Source: Pseudo-nitzschia pungens
Taxonomy: Eukaryota > Bacillariophyta > Bacillariophyceae > Bacillariales > Bacillariaceae
Assembly (NCBI GenBank): GCA_037355855.1
Contig: CM074769.1
Location: forward strand, 558,001-622,000
Length of the DNA: 64,000 nucleotides
Direction of reading: 5' to 3'
This document shows, piece by piece, positions 39,829 through 52,000 of this stretch. A program made the position numbers and the translations under genes. Within the stretch, counting starts at the first letter, position 1, and each line of letters starts with the position of its first letter. The notes beneath the pieces are model-generated. The model saw only the letters and a list, made by a program, of their open reading frames with translations. It made no database searches and was not told the DNA's origin.

Positions 39829-42304
39829 TAACAACAACAACAACAGTGACGAACAGGTTGCTGGGAGACAATGAGGAGGCCACAAGAAAAGAAACTAGTA
39901 GTACTAGTAGTCTAATTCTAACAGTTTCTTTGAGATATTATTACTAGTAGTAGTAATACTAGTCTAGTACTAGAGGTATTGCAAAGCATGTGTTGAATCA
40001 ATCGGTCGTGGGTGCAATGGTGGTGTCTTACTATCTTTTGCTTGTGCTGTCTTGCTGTAAAGATCATCAAAAAAGAGTGAGAACTGCCGCTCTACTACTA
40101 TCATGTGCTGCTCACTGTTGCTGGCTGAGTGCTGTGATGAGGGATATCTCGAATGATGCTACGTGTCTACTGGACTGACGCTCCATTGCAAGGCATAGTA
40201 GTATGCGCGGCAGAGGAGAAAGCGTACAGAATAACCAGCACAGTCTGTTGTTGTTGTTGTAGTTCTTTGACCAGGCACAAGGAACACCCATTATTTGTTC
40301 TTGTTGAACAGAGAAACAACAACACAACAATGATACTAGTAGTAGTATAAGTAATACTAGTAACACCAGCATTCGCAAGGAGCAACGATGGAATGGCAAA
40401 CGCAAGACGAAGGAACGACATTATTCTTGTTGTTGTTGACTTGTTTCAACGACGCTGGTGGATCGTTGGTCCTGGGACTTTACTCCTCGGACATCACCAT
40501 TTCCACACGACTGATTCCAGGATTACGTGTATCCCTGGTCCCTCCTGTATGGATTTCGTATTACGTTCTCGCAGTTCCTACTTGTAACCTCTTCACCATC
40601 CACATCCGAGAACAATAAAGTAGTCGGGTATTATGCTTGCCAACGTCGTATTGATGAGTAACTTAACCTTATGATTCATTCCGCCTTCCAGCAGCCAGGA
40701 TGGGAAAGAAAATAACAACGATGTAACTGTCGGTGGCATGCGCGCGAATAGTATGCAATTTTTGGTCATGACTTACCTCGTGCCTCGTGTCTTGCGCATC
40801 GTCTTCTGGATTGGCTGGTACGGTACAGTACGAACTTCACGCAGAGGAAATTCGGCACGGCTTTTTAACCCGTTGAAACTCGAGTTTTTACTATTAACAG
40901 GTACGAGTAAGTCTTACAGTATGTAATTCTGTCGAGGTAGAATAGTGACAACAAAGCGGGCAGTTGTCAAGTCAGAAAGGTATGGCACATTGGACTTGCT
41001 GGAAGGGAGAGAGCAAATAATATTTTTTTTAAGTACTTTTACGGAACTAATTCTATTACGGAAGCACATCATTAGAGGCTTGTCCGCCAAACGATAGAAA
41101 GTCAATCCTAAAATAGTGAAGGTACAACTCACTCCTTGGAAGAAAGCTCGGTAGCAAACAGCAGTCGGTCGACGAACAGCATACTACTATCCACAAAAGT
41201 CAGAGCAAGAGTACGAATACAGATACGAATACTCCGTTTCCACACAAGACCATGGCGGAGCACGGCACTGCAAACTCCTACCCCGCCGACGGCCATGATG
41301 GAGGCGACGCCCATGCCGAAGAGATAAACGCTCTGAACGGCGATTCCTTCACGGACGAAATCGTGGACGAGGAGATTCCGGACGAGGAGGCCGTGGACCT
41401 GGTTCTCATGGGCAGCAAAGCGAAACAACAACAACAACAACAACAACGCGGCAACGACGAAGGCAATAACAATAACAATAACAATGACAACATCGACAAT
41501 GTCAATGCCAAGGAGGTACCCGAATACAGTCCGACGCGGAGGCGGTGGGGAAAAGAGCACTGGATCGCGGTGGGCGCCATTCTTCTCGCATTTGTTGCGG
41601 GCGTTGTAGTGGCGTCTCTCGTTCTGAAAGAGCACGATTCCAATTATCACCACCTTGATGAAAACACGAAATTGGCACGCCCGCAGTCCCAGTACGACGA
41701 CCTTCCCATCGGCTTCGATGACCGTCCCGGAGGGGACATCGATGGCGACGGCGCGTCCTCTTCCGCCGCCAGGGAAGAACACGCGCAGCGCGTCGAGCGG
41801 GAGCGCCACTTTGCGGGCCTGGCCATGGAGTGGAGCGGAGAGGAAGCCCTCTCGACGCCAACATCCCCGGCCCGACAGGCCCTGGATTGGATCCTGGACG
41901 ACGATCCCTTCTTTCTGCAAAACTCGGAGCCGGTGCCGCACGTCCGGCAGCGGTACGTTGCGGCCGTTTTGTACTTTGCGACCCGGGGGGATCGGTGGGC
42001 AACCTCGTCGTCGTCGTCGTCGAGCGGTACCGCGCACCGCCGGGCGCCGCAGCGAACGCGAAGCCGGTTGCGGGAGCTCGAACAACAACAGCAATCACAA
42101 TCACAACAACAAGAGCAACGTCGGCCGCCGGCGAACTTCTTGACGAATCGGGACGTTTGTCACTGGAAGACCTCCGACGGGACGTTGGGGATTTTCTGCA
42201 ACGACAAGGGATCCATCGTGAAGCTGAATTTACGTGAGTCCAGTTCGTCTGTCCGTTCCAATACGACCGTGAGCGAGCAACGAGTGGAAATCGCGCCGAC
42301 ACGC
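39829..42304 (+). repeat. Right copy of the 2,476-bp direct duplication
   Basis: It matches 29146-31621. This copy is joined on its right to the remaining introns and exons of the LRR gene, so it is the ancestral context of the block. It holds 1.4 kb of upstream DNA plus exon 1 and the start of intron 1. Confidence 0.93.
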
Positions 42305-44856
42305 CGGAAAACCCACCGTTGCGGCCACGGGGAGTAACAAAGAGCGTCGCGTCGCTTCGCTTCGCTTCGGTTCATGTCACTTACTCACTCAATCACTCAC
42401 TCAATCACTCGCATGCTTTGGGTTTTGTTTTGTTTTATTTTATTTTGTTTTGTCTTGTCTTGTCTTGTCTTGTCTTGTCTTGTCTTGTTGTGTATTTCTT
42501 TTTTGGTTGGTTGACTCGCCGCTGCATTCTTCCAACCACAGGAGAGTTTGGGCTCGGCGGAACTCTTCCCCAGGAACTCGGGCTTTTGGATCAGTTGACC
42601 TCGCTCAATTTTGGTGCGTTGCCGATTGTGGTTCTTTCTGGTTGCGCTTTGTGGAGGCTTGAATCGTTCGTTCGTTCGGTCGTTCGTTTGTCGTCTCTGC
42701 ACACCGAAAGGGTAGTTTTTGTTTCTCATCCGCACGGATTCCCAATGTTGAACGATTGTTTGCTTGTTTGCAACCTTTGATTTGCCAGAGGCCAACAAGA
42801 TCGCCGGGACGCTTCCATCGCAGTATGGACTCTTGGTCAACCTCGAGCGTATGAGATTGGGTAAGTGCGTGCGTGCATGCGTGCATGCGTGCATGCGTGC
42901 GACATACGATAGACGATAGACAGTGCTGGATGGCAGCCGAGAGAAGTTCGTCTCTTTTTGGGTGGTAGTGATGGTGGTACTTGCGCGGTGAGCCTTTGGA
43001 GATTATTATTATTGCTCACCATCCACGTTCCGTTCCCGATTCCCCCCGCCGCGCCGCTCTCAGAGAGCAATCAGATCACGGGAACCATCCCCAAGGAATT
43101 TGCCAATCTGGAAAAGCTCTTGGTGCTGGATCTTGGTACGTCTTTGCGGTTTATACAGCGATCGGGGCGATGAATCATCAATCATCCCGAGCCTCACGAA
43201 TTTTCGTTTATTAAATTTGCGCTCCCCATGTTTCTGTCCAATGTGCACTAGACGAGAATTACTTGACCGGGCATTTGCCCATTAACTCGTCGGGTCTCAA
43301 AAACATTCAAAACATTGAGATTGGTAAGTTTGACACGACCCGAGATTGAACAAACAGACAAATGATATTGTATGGGCCGCTGTTTGGGATTTGCATTCAC
43401 ATCGCGTGCATTCCATGTTCGAAACTAATACGACTTTCCGTGTGTGTTGCCATGAACTACAAATCCCCTGATTTTGGTGTTGCCGATAGCCGGGTCTTCT
43501 CTAACGGGCCCCTTGCCAGCAGGGTTTTTCAATAATAACAACAGTCTACAAAAACTCGTGCTCAAGGGCAACAAATTTTATGGAAGCGTGCCGACAGAAT
43601 TCGGGACGCTTCCCAGGCTCAGTTACCTGGATCTAGGTGCGTATTGCGATGACTCCCCCTGCCACAATGACACGCACGAAACGAAAAACACGTTTCGAAT
43701 TCGGACCGTTCACTAATGCACCACCGATGCCCTCGTTTTGATTCTAACGCTCTCCAGAAAGCAACCAGCTCACGGGCACCGTCCCGACCGAGCTGGGCGG
43801 CGTCACGTCGCTCAAAACCCTGTATCTCAACGGGAACGACTTTGCGGGAAGCCTCGACGATGTCTTTTGCAATCCGAACCCCGGGATTCTCCCTGGAAGT
43901 CCTCGTGGCGGATTGCCAGGGAGCCTTGCCCGAGGTCAAGTGCAGCTGCTGCACCAGCTGCTGCAATGCGCTGGGCGAGCATTGTGCGGTGCGATCGCCG
44001 TTCCGCACCCGGTACCCTCCTTCCCACCAATTTTCCGACGAGACCACCGATGACCCAGCCGGTGGTGACAACCCCGGCCCCGGCCCCGGCACCGAGCAAC
44101 CCGGCGGAAACGCCACACTCGGAGGGATCGACCTTTTCCTCTCAATTGAAAGCAATCCTGGTGGGTATTTCGGATCGAGAATTACTCGAACAGAAGCACA
44201 CGAATCAGTTCAAGGCCTTCATGTGGATGGCTCTCAAGGATCCTTCCCCCGTGGACACGGCCGCAACCCCCCACCACGAGATTCTGCAGAAATACGTCCT
44301 GGTTCTGCTGTACATTTCCACCAACGGCAGGGAGTGGAGGAATCAAAACTCGTTCCTGACCGACACCGGCACCCTGGGCGTTTGCAACTGGGGTGGATTG
44401 GAGTGCAACGACGAGAACAAGATCGTCTCGATCGACCTGGAGAACAATCGCTTGAACGGAACCCTGGTGTCGGAAATCGGTTCCCTCGGACCGAGCTTTC
44501 GAGACCTGAAACTCGGGAACAACCTCCTGTCGGGAGAGGTCCCGTCGGAACTCGGGTTGCTCCCCGGCCTGAGGACGCTGGATCTGAGCGAGAACCCGGA
44601 GCTCGGCGGAACCATTCCGTCGCAGCTGTCGACGCATTCCCTGCCCAACCTGAAAACCCTCGAACTGGCGGGCACGGGGGTCCAAGGCAACCTGGATCCG
44701 CTGTTTTGCAGCACCTCCAAGGAGGATCAGCACTCCACGGCCGCGGGCTGGTTGAGCGGGTTGGACATACGAGCAAACTGCCTCGACCCTTCGGTCGGCT
44801 GCAGTTGTTGTCTGGTGTGCTGTGACGCAGCGGGGAGAAACTGTCGAACAGCGTAG
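41252..44856 (+). CDS. Single-pass membrane leucine-rich-repeat protein, seven exons
   Basis: Exons: 41252-42233, 42542-42613, 42789-42860, 43064-43135, 43252-43323, 43490-43636 and 43758-44856. Exon 1 encodes an acidic, polyQ/polyN cytoplasmic region, one transmembrane helix (HWIAVGAILLAFVAGVVVASLVL, ~residues 107-129) and the LRR cap (AVLYFATRGDRW...DVCHWKTSDGTLGIFCND). Exons 2-5 are exactly 72 bp, one 24-residue plant-type LRR each (for example ITGTIPKEFANLEKLLVLDL); exon 6 holds two. All introns are phase 1. Exon 7 ends the first LRR block with VADCQGALPEVKCSCCTSCC, then a second cap and LRR set ending CSCCLVCCDAAGRNCRTA. Two surplus-base shifts occur in exon 7 (near 43880 in AACCCCGGGATTC, and between ~44030 and 44140), so the gene is mutated or miscalled there. 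The family is probably cell-surface and ligand-binding; no kinase is present. Confidence 0.85.
42379..42490. repeat. Microsatellites in LRR intron 1
   Basis: ACTCACTCAATC repeats near 42379-42412 are followed by about nine TGTCT/TTGTC pentamers to 42488. A further GCATGCGT run lies in intron 3 at 42868-42899. These are ordinary slippage repeats within introns. Confidence 0.7.
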
Positions 44857-46177
44857 TAGTAGTAGTACTAGTAGTCCATACTAGTAGAATCAATCAAAAT
44901 GAATGTAGTAGTAGTAGGGTGAGTCCAAACTCACAAAGGCTGGGCATAGTAAGATAGTTTAATGATTGCATATTGCAAAGAAGTATAACATTATACATCA
45001 TTATTCAAAAATTTGTTCAGAGAGGAGCAAAGTTTGTTGGGCCTGGAGTGTGAAGTTACTACTGAGTAATTATGCATTCCTGCAGATTTCTATCATTCAT
45101 TTCATTACACTTGTGAGAAAATACATGTACAAGTATGTTACTACTATTCAACAATGCATCCCCATCTAGTATTCTTTTGGCTTTAGAACATTTTTTAGGG
45201 GAATCAAAGAAAAAGGGGGGATTCGATTTAATGTTCCTCTCAAAGTCTTCAACTCGGAGTAATTGTGATGCGTATGATAATCAGCATCCACTAGCCACCC
45301 ATTACGATTGTTTGGTATGGCCTATTCCACTATTAATTTAACGGTAATGTAACGTACGAAATTGAAAATACCGTTCGAATGGTGGTGGCACGAAAAAAAT
45401 AGTGCTACGGCGAGACCCGAATGCTGTAAGTTACCCAGTACCGTACCGTACACTGAAAAACAGTACCGGGTTTTTTTAAGGCGCTGGTTCAAGTACAAGT
45501 GGCATCTCAGGTAACCTTTCCTGGTACGGTAACGTACGGTTCGATGTTCCATTCCAAAGCCATACCGTACCGTAGCTCACGGATTCGCGCATTCGAGTAA
45601 GTGCACCACGGGCCAACGCCAATGAACACTAATAGTGAATGGCAATTGCACCACGAACTTGGAAAAAGACCGCACAAACTTTGTAGTTTTCCGAGTTGCC
45701 CGTTCTCGTGCCGTGTACCGTAATAGGCTTTGGTAAGAAGTACGATTACTATTACTAGTGAATGTACCAGGAATGACAGTAGAATCGTACGCACTTGTCG
45801 AGAGCACCGTTGCGAAACGAAACAACGATTCGAGAGATCATTTCTCGATAGCTTCTTCTATTGAAGTAGGTAGTGCCAACGAACTACATACAGTCGCACC
45901 GCAAAAGGAACTACAAAGGCCTATTGGCAAAAGAGTCTTTAGCACGCTGCTAGAGAGAAGAGATTGCAAAGTTGAGGAGATACGAAGTCGATACGATCTG
46001 CTTCGTAGTTTCGTGGGACTACTTTTCCGACATTCGAGGCACTCGTTAGAAAGCTTCTCGGTTACGGTTACCATTACGGTTACCATTACGGTTACGATTT
46101 CGGTTTCGGTTTCGGTTTCGGTTTCGATTTCGATTTGAATCGCTGTTTGTTAGTTAGCATTTTATATTGACGTCAAA
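44857..46177. other. Intergenic region between the LRR and R3H genes
   Basis: About 1.3 kb with (TAGTAG)n at 44855-44920, several GTACCGTACC words at 45440-45580, and a microsatellite of GGTTACCATTAC and GGTTTC units at 46059-46136, just upstream of the R3H gene start. No ORF is convincing. Confidence 0.45.
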
Positions 46178-48139
46178 ATGACATCCACTAGAGCTGAAAC
46201 CCCGCCAGCCTTGGCCCCGCCAACCAATGAGTCTTCCGGAACAGCGAACGGAGCAACGGCTCTCGTCTCGGATGCTTCCGACAATGCATCGAAGAAGGAA
46301 AAGCCATCGATCGAAATATTGCAGCCGGAAAGAGTCTTGACCGGCCCGGGTCCAACAACAGCAACCACAGCATCATCAACAGCAACATCAACCACAACAT
46401 CATCAACAGCAACAGCAACAGCAACAACAGCAAATACTTCCAGGAAATCGTCTCCCATGGCAAGAAACTCTGAGAGCGAACCGGTAGACGTGATCGACTC
46501 GGCTCTGCTATCGGCCCTCCGAGATCCCCGCGAACGATTGGGTCTCTTGAAACTGGAACAGACGCTGATCGACTTTCTCGAGAAGCAACCCCAAGACTCT
46601 TACGTGGACATTGGTGGTTCCTACAACTCGACGGTGATCTCGCCCACTCTCGGTGACATCAGTCGACAACCGCAGCAATTGCAATTGCAGGCCATTGCCC
46701 AGCAACAACCCGACGGGACCATCGGGGGCAGACCCCAAACGAGTTTCCAGAGATTGTTGCTGCACCGAATCTGCGATCGATTCTGCATGAAACGGGAGAA
46801 TTCGTACACCAGGGATCCCCAGGGATGCTACCTCATTCGCGTTCGCAAGGGTCCCGAGTCCAAAATGCCGCCCCGGCGCCTCCTGAAAGTCAAGGAGTCC
46901 GAGTACCAAATATCTCGTCCGTCTTCCGAGAACACCGCAAGCATTGCCCTCTCGAATCAGCTGTCGCCGAGTTTCAACCAGATGAACCTGTCTTCCGCCC
47001 CGAGTGCCGCTTCGAACGGAATCGGACCGAACGGAAACACCAAGGGAAGCACAAAGGTGAGGAAAATGAAAATCATGAAGCGTTCGAGCAGCAACGTTTC
47101 CAACAGCTCCACCGGGAGCAACAACAGCAAAGCAAAGTCCGCGAGCGTTACGAAAGCCAGAAGCACTTTGAGCGAAAAGGAAAAGAAGTATGCGGAAGCC
47201 AGAGCCCGCATTTTCGAGCAAAAGGAAGAAACCACAAGCGCTACTACCGGCAACGGAAGCGGTGACAATCAATCCACTGCCGCTGCCGCCGCCGGCTACG
47301 AGAACAACAGTTCGATGTCCGTGATATCAGGGAACAACAACAGAGGAATTTACAACAACAATTACGACACGACGAACAATGGCTACGCCTCCTCGGATAG
47401 ACGTGGATGTTACAACGGTAGCAACCAAAACTACAACAATAACAACACCACCAACAACAACAATAACAACTTTTACAACCAAAATCGCCACTCGGCTCAG
47501 TCGTCGTCGGTTGGCGATGCAACGGGGAACTCCAAGGCACCTCTGCACAACAACTCCAACTCGTCGTTGACTTCCATGACATCATCGAACAACAGCAACA
47601 GCGATGGTGACCGCGATCCGTACCAACAAGCTAGCAATACCACCAGGAGCAAGGCCACCTATCGAAACCGACAGCAAGAAGAGACGGATCCCGATTTTCG
47701 ACGGGGAGCCGGAATCCAACTGCAGCAACCCACGCCGTACACCCATGCACACGCTGCGGCGGTCGGCTACGCGAATCCCGGCGGCGGCCGTGGTTCCGGA
47801 AACATTTACTATCCCAACAATACCGCCGTCGCGAGTCATCACGGTGGCGGCAGCGGCGGCGGCAACACCCGAATCGGCTATGGCTATGCGCAACAACAAC
47901 AGCAACAACCACAACAGCAGCAACCGCAACCACAGCAACAGCACTATGATTATCACCAGCAACACTACAACGCCCAGCACCATTCACAAGTTCAATACTA
48001 TCCCGGCGTTGCGTCGCAAACCAACAACCTGGTGGCCGGAAGGGGGTACGGCCACTCGAGCATGCAATACCAACTGCAACGGAGGCAGCAAGAGCAACAT
48101 TATCCCGCCCTTTCATCGTCCACGGCAACGAGGAAGTAA
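46178..48139 (+). CDS. R3H and SUZ domain RNA-binding protein
   Basis: This 653-aa intronless protein has an R3H domain at ~residues 110-215: RERLGLLKLEQTLIDFLEKQ, then FQRLLLHRICDRFCMKRE with the defining R192-x3-H196, and YLIRVRKG. A linker precedes a SUZ motif near 331-351 (SEKEKKYAEARARIFEQ). R3H plus SUZ is the arrangement of the R3HDM/encore group, which binds single-stranded RNA and affects mRNA fate in the cytoplasm. The flanks are low complexity: Thr/Ala at the N-terminus, polyN from ~370 to 440 and polyQ near 570-590. No targeting peptide is seen. The start at 46178 is the first ATG of the open frame, with a microsatellite directly upstream. Domain identity is firm; the particular RNA target is unknown. 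Confidence 0.88.
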   Translation: MTSTRAETPPALAPPTNESSGTANGATALVSDASDNASKKEKPSIEILQPERVLTGPGPTTATTASSTATSTTTSSTATATATTANTSRKSSPMARNSESEPVDVIDSALLSALRDPRERLGLLKLEQTLIDFLEKQPQDSYVDIGGSYNSTVISPTLGDISRQPQQLQLQAIAQQQPDGTIGGRPQTSFQRLLLHRICDRFCMKRENSYTRDPQGCYLIRVRKGPESKMPPRRLLKVKESEYQISRPSSENTASIALSNQLSPSFNQMNLSSAPSAASNGIGPNGNTKGSTKVRKMKIMKRSSSNVSNSSTGSNNSKAKSASVTKARSTLSEKEKKYAEARARIFEQKEETTSATTGNGSGDNQSTAAAAAGYENNSSMSVISGNNNRGIYNNNYDTTNNGYASSDRRGCYNGSNQNYNNNNTTNNNNNNFYNQNRHSAQSSSVGDATGNSKAPLHNNSNSSLTSMTSSNNSNSDGDRDPYQQASNTTRSKATYRNRQQEETDPDFRRGAGIQLQQPTPYTHAHAAAVGYANPGGGRGSGNIYYPNNTAVASHHGGGSGGGNTRIGYGYAQQQQQQPQQQQPQPQQQHYDYHQQHYNAQHHSQVQYYPGVASQTNNLVAGRGYGHSSMQYQLQRRQQEQHYPALSSSTATRK

Positions 48140-48692
48140 ACAGAGGAACGACTCGAGCGGTTGGAAAGCGCCAAAGAAGAAGAAGAAGAAAAAAAACAAG
48201 AACGGTGGAGTGCGATGCCATGCCATGCGATGCGCGAGAGAACTCGGCGCGTTCGATACGGGGTTGCAACGATGACCGCCGGCGTTGGACGCCCGAGAGA
48301 GAGAGAGTGACGAGTCGATTCATTCATTGCCCGTCGTCTTGTCTTGTACAAAACTATAAACAAAATTGTTATTTCAATTGCAGATTAGGTGACCGATGGT
48401 TGGTTTTTTCGTATCTTGTGCTGGTCAGTCTTCAACGACACGAAAGTCGTGCCTTTTTTCTTGCGCTGCCACCTACACGGTTGCACGCAAGAGTGCTCTT
48501 TGGACTCTATTTTTTTTAATTTTTCTGTTCTTATTACTTGTTATCGGTTTTTGATACCGTAGCAGACTACGAGTACAATTATTGAATCGGTCCAATCCGA
48601 TGGATCAGCGTTCCGCGGACCGGAACGTCCGCCGCGTGCTCGAGGGACGGGCTTTCTCGTTCGCCGGCTCCGTTGCCGTCGTCGTCCGCCGC
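48140..48692. other. Spacer between R3H gene and LTR element
   Basis: It contains the 3' flank of the R3H gene, GA-rich tracts near 48176-48200 and (GAGA)n at 48294-48307. Its right end (ATCGT, 48693-48697) is the target site of the LTR retrotransposon. No gene is supported. Confidence 0.45.
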
Positions 48693-48697
48693 ATCGT

Positions 48698-49049
48698 TGT
48701 CGTATCTCTGGAAACCAGAAGAAAACGACCGAAGATAGAAGATAGAAATAGTTGTGTTGATAATTTCTGAATTAAGGAATTATGAATGAAATTAGATAAA
48801 AGATAAAATAGAATGTTTCTCGTACAACGCCGTGTTGAAAGAATTCAAACAGACGTAGAGAAACTCGGAATGGTCTTGAAGAACATAAAGAACAGTTCTT
48901 CAAAGAACCTAGAGTCATAGAGAACCTGAGTCGGGGACATCAGTCATAGAGAACCTTGAAGTTGATAGAAACATTGTTTTGTTTCTTAAAATATAAATGG
49001 TTTGTTTCTTGTATATTTCTTGTGTGTCGTAGTTTTGGGACATACGACA
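48698..49049 (-). repeat. 3' LTR of the Ty3/gypsy element
   Basis: 352 bp, termini TGTCGTAT...ATACGACA, matching 54046-54402 apart from the 5-bp insertion there. Confidence 0.95.
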
Positions 49050-49093
49050 TTATCTTTCTTCTCGAGATAGATCTTGTTGAACTTGGAAAGATC

Positions 49094-52000
49094 TCATGGG
49101 GAATGATAAGGCTTGATACGTCTGAGATTAATCCGTTCAATGATATGCTCATTGCGAAGGAAAGATACAGTACCATTGGTGTGGACTTGAGTGATGGTAA
49201 ATGGGCCAATTGCTCTGGAACCAAGCGCATCAGTCTTGTAGTTGAAGATCATGATCTGATCACCAATGTTGTAGTCATGGTGTTTACGACGCTTGTTTTC
49301 TCTGAGCGCATTCTGATCAATAACAGATTGGCGTTTGGATCTGAGGAGTTTGATATCAGTGATGATAGGGATTGGAAGGAACATATCACGATGGAAGGCA
49401 ATAGCTCCAGGTGAAACACCAAATGTTTTATGCACAGTGCATCTGACAGCAAATTGAGCAGAGGCAAAAACATTGTCAATGAGGTCAATAGCTTGTTGCA
49501 AATCCTGAGGAGGATTAGCATGAAGTTCAGTGCGCATGGCGGATTTCATAGTATCATGCACACGTTCCAAAACAACATTGGCTTGAGGATTTTTGACTGT
49601 GGTTGGAACAGGCTTGATGTCAAGGTTAATAAGGTGAGATTGAAAATCAACATTGAGGTATTCAGAACCTTGATCAAAAATGCATCTGCTGGGTTTTGGA
49701 TAGCGAGAAAGCCATGCATCGTTTAATGCATAGATGGACATTTTACCTGAGGGATTCATTTGTGGAGCACGTTTGATTTCAAGGAGGTTAGTGCACATAT
49801 CCATAATGGTGAAACCATTAAATTCAACATTACCAATATTTGGGATATTGACATTCCAAGGGCCAATGGTGTCAATTGCAATAGTTTCCCAAGGGATGGA
49901 GAGTTCTTCACGAGTTGCAAGATGCCCATAAGAAATGTGGGTATTTTTGTGGCGTTGACAAGCATCACAAGTCTTGCAATATTCAGCAACAGCATCCTTG
50001 AGGCCTGGAGAATAAATGTGGATGGATATAGTTCGTGTCAAACGTTCAGCGCCTGCATGACCAAGTACATGATGATACCAGTTGATGGTGTCTTGGACAA
50101 GCGCATTTGGAAGGACAATTTTGGTTTGGTTGTTTTTAGAATAAACCTTGAGTTCAGTACCAGCGAAAGCTTTGGTAGAATAATGCTTGGTGTTCTGGAT
50201 GGTGGAATCTGCTGCTTGAGCCTTGGAGAGAGCATCAAAACGCAGAGGATATGCAGGAAGATCTGCAGGGTAATTGATAAAAAGATCAGCAATGGAAAGA
50301 TCGGAAGTGTCAACCTTGGAGATTGGCTGAGTGTTTGGATCTTTGGAATCTTTGGAAGGAGAAACAGAAGGCAAACCCTGCTCCTCCTCCAAGGGAAGGC
50401 GCGAGAGGGCATCAGCGAGGATGTTGTCTTTGCCTTGGATGAACTTGAAAACAGGACTGAAATCTTCAAGGAGCATGCGCCAGGTCATAATTCTGTTGGA
50501 TTGGAGATTTTGACGAGTGAGGTTTTCATGGTCAGTGTAAACAATAATAATTGCACCCCAAAGAATAGTCCGGTATTCTTTGAAGACTTCCACAATGCAA
50601 AGCATTTCTTTGTCAATGGTTGGATATTTGAGTTGAGTGGAAGTGAGTTTCCTGGAGAAGCATGCAACAATTTTACCATTTTGAATAATCACAGCACCAA
50701 GTTGATAATCGGAGGCATCAGTGTAGACATCATAAGGGAGATTAGGATCAGGATATGTGAGGAGAATTTCCTCAGCAATCATGGTTTTGGCAGCTTTGAA
50801 GGCAGCAAGCAATTCAGGAGTTGGCTTGACCGGTCCACGAGCCTTGCCAGAGAGGGCAGTGAGAGGAGCCAAAATCTCAGCGCGCTTGCGCCAATGAGCC
50901 CGATAAAAATTAATCATGCCAATGAAGGAACGCAGATCAGTGGTGCTTTGTGGGAAAGCAAGTTTCAAAATGGGAGCAATCTTGTTGGGATTTGGAAGAA
51001 TGCCAGTGGTGGTGATGATATGTCCAAGCCAAGGAGCGCGTTGTTGGAACCAGTGGCATTTGGCAGGCTTAACAGAGAAGTTGTTGGCTTGCAGGATGGA
51101 CAAAACAGTGGAGACAGTTTTGCAGTGAGATTGAAAGGTATCGGAGAAGATACCAATGTCATCAATATAGACTTCAACACTGTTGAGGTTGATAAAAAGG
51201 GATTCCATACAGCCTTGCGCCCAGCTTGGAGAGTTGAGGAAGCCCATTGGGAGTCGGAGCAATCTGAATTTGCCAAAAGGAGTGACAAGCACACAGAGCC
51301 AAGTGGAAGGCTCATCCAATTTGAAGGTATGGAATTGCATGCTGACATCAATAAGGGTGACATATTTGAACCCACGGCGTCGATGAAAGATATCCTGGAT
51401 CTTGGGCAATGGATAGTGGAGTTTTTTGGTGACTTTGTTAAGCTCTCGAAAATCAGAAATGATTCTGCAGGAGCCATCCGGCTTGGGGACAACAAATGTG
51501 GGCATACCCCATTCAGTTGCATAGCAGCGTTCAAGAATGCCAAGTTTTACCTGCCGAAGGAGTTCAGTTTTAACAGCGTCCTGTTGGTGGATAGGGATAC
51601 TGTAGGGCTGCTTGATATGATATGGTTTTGCACCCGGTTGGAGTTCAATGTGGAATTCCTTGTGGGGGAAAATCCCAAGTTCTCTGTGAGAGAGACCTTC
51701 AAACAGAGGATGGTGTTTGGAGAGAATCTGAAGCAACTGGGATTGTTGGTCAGTGGAAAGATGGTTTTGGTTGGAAACCAGTTCTTGCAAATCAGTTTTC
51801 TCATATTTGGTTGCACTATCAACGTAGGATTGAGAGGTTTGCGCGATGTAGGCTTCAGCAATGGAGTAGGGTTCATTGCTGATGATCTTCTGAACCAAGG
51901 TTTGATTGGTGAAGTAGGATCTTGGATGGAAGGGCATATCCTTATCAAACCAAGAAACAAGGGAGGCTTCAAAATCCATTTTGATGGCAAGCTTCTTCAT

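Noticed and set aside
29146..42304. Direct blocks read as LTRs of one large element
   Set aside because: The blocks contain a host promoter and exon that splice into a gene beyond the right copy; there are no TG..CA ends, and the enclosed ORFs are LINE type.
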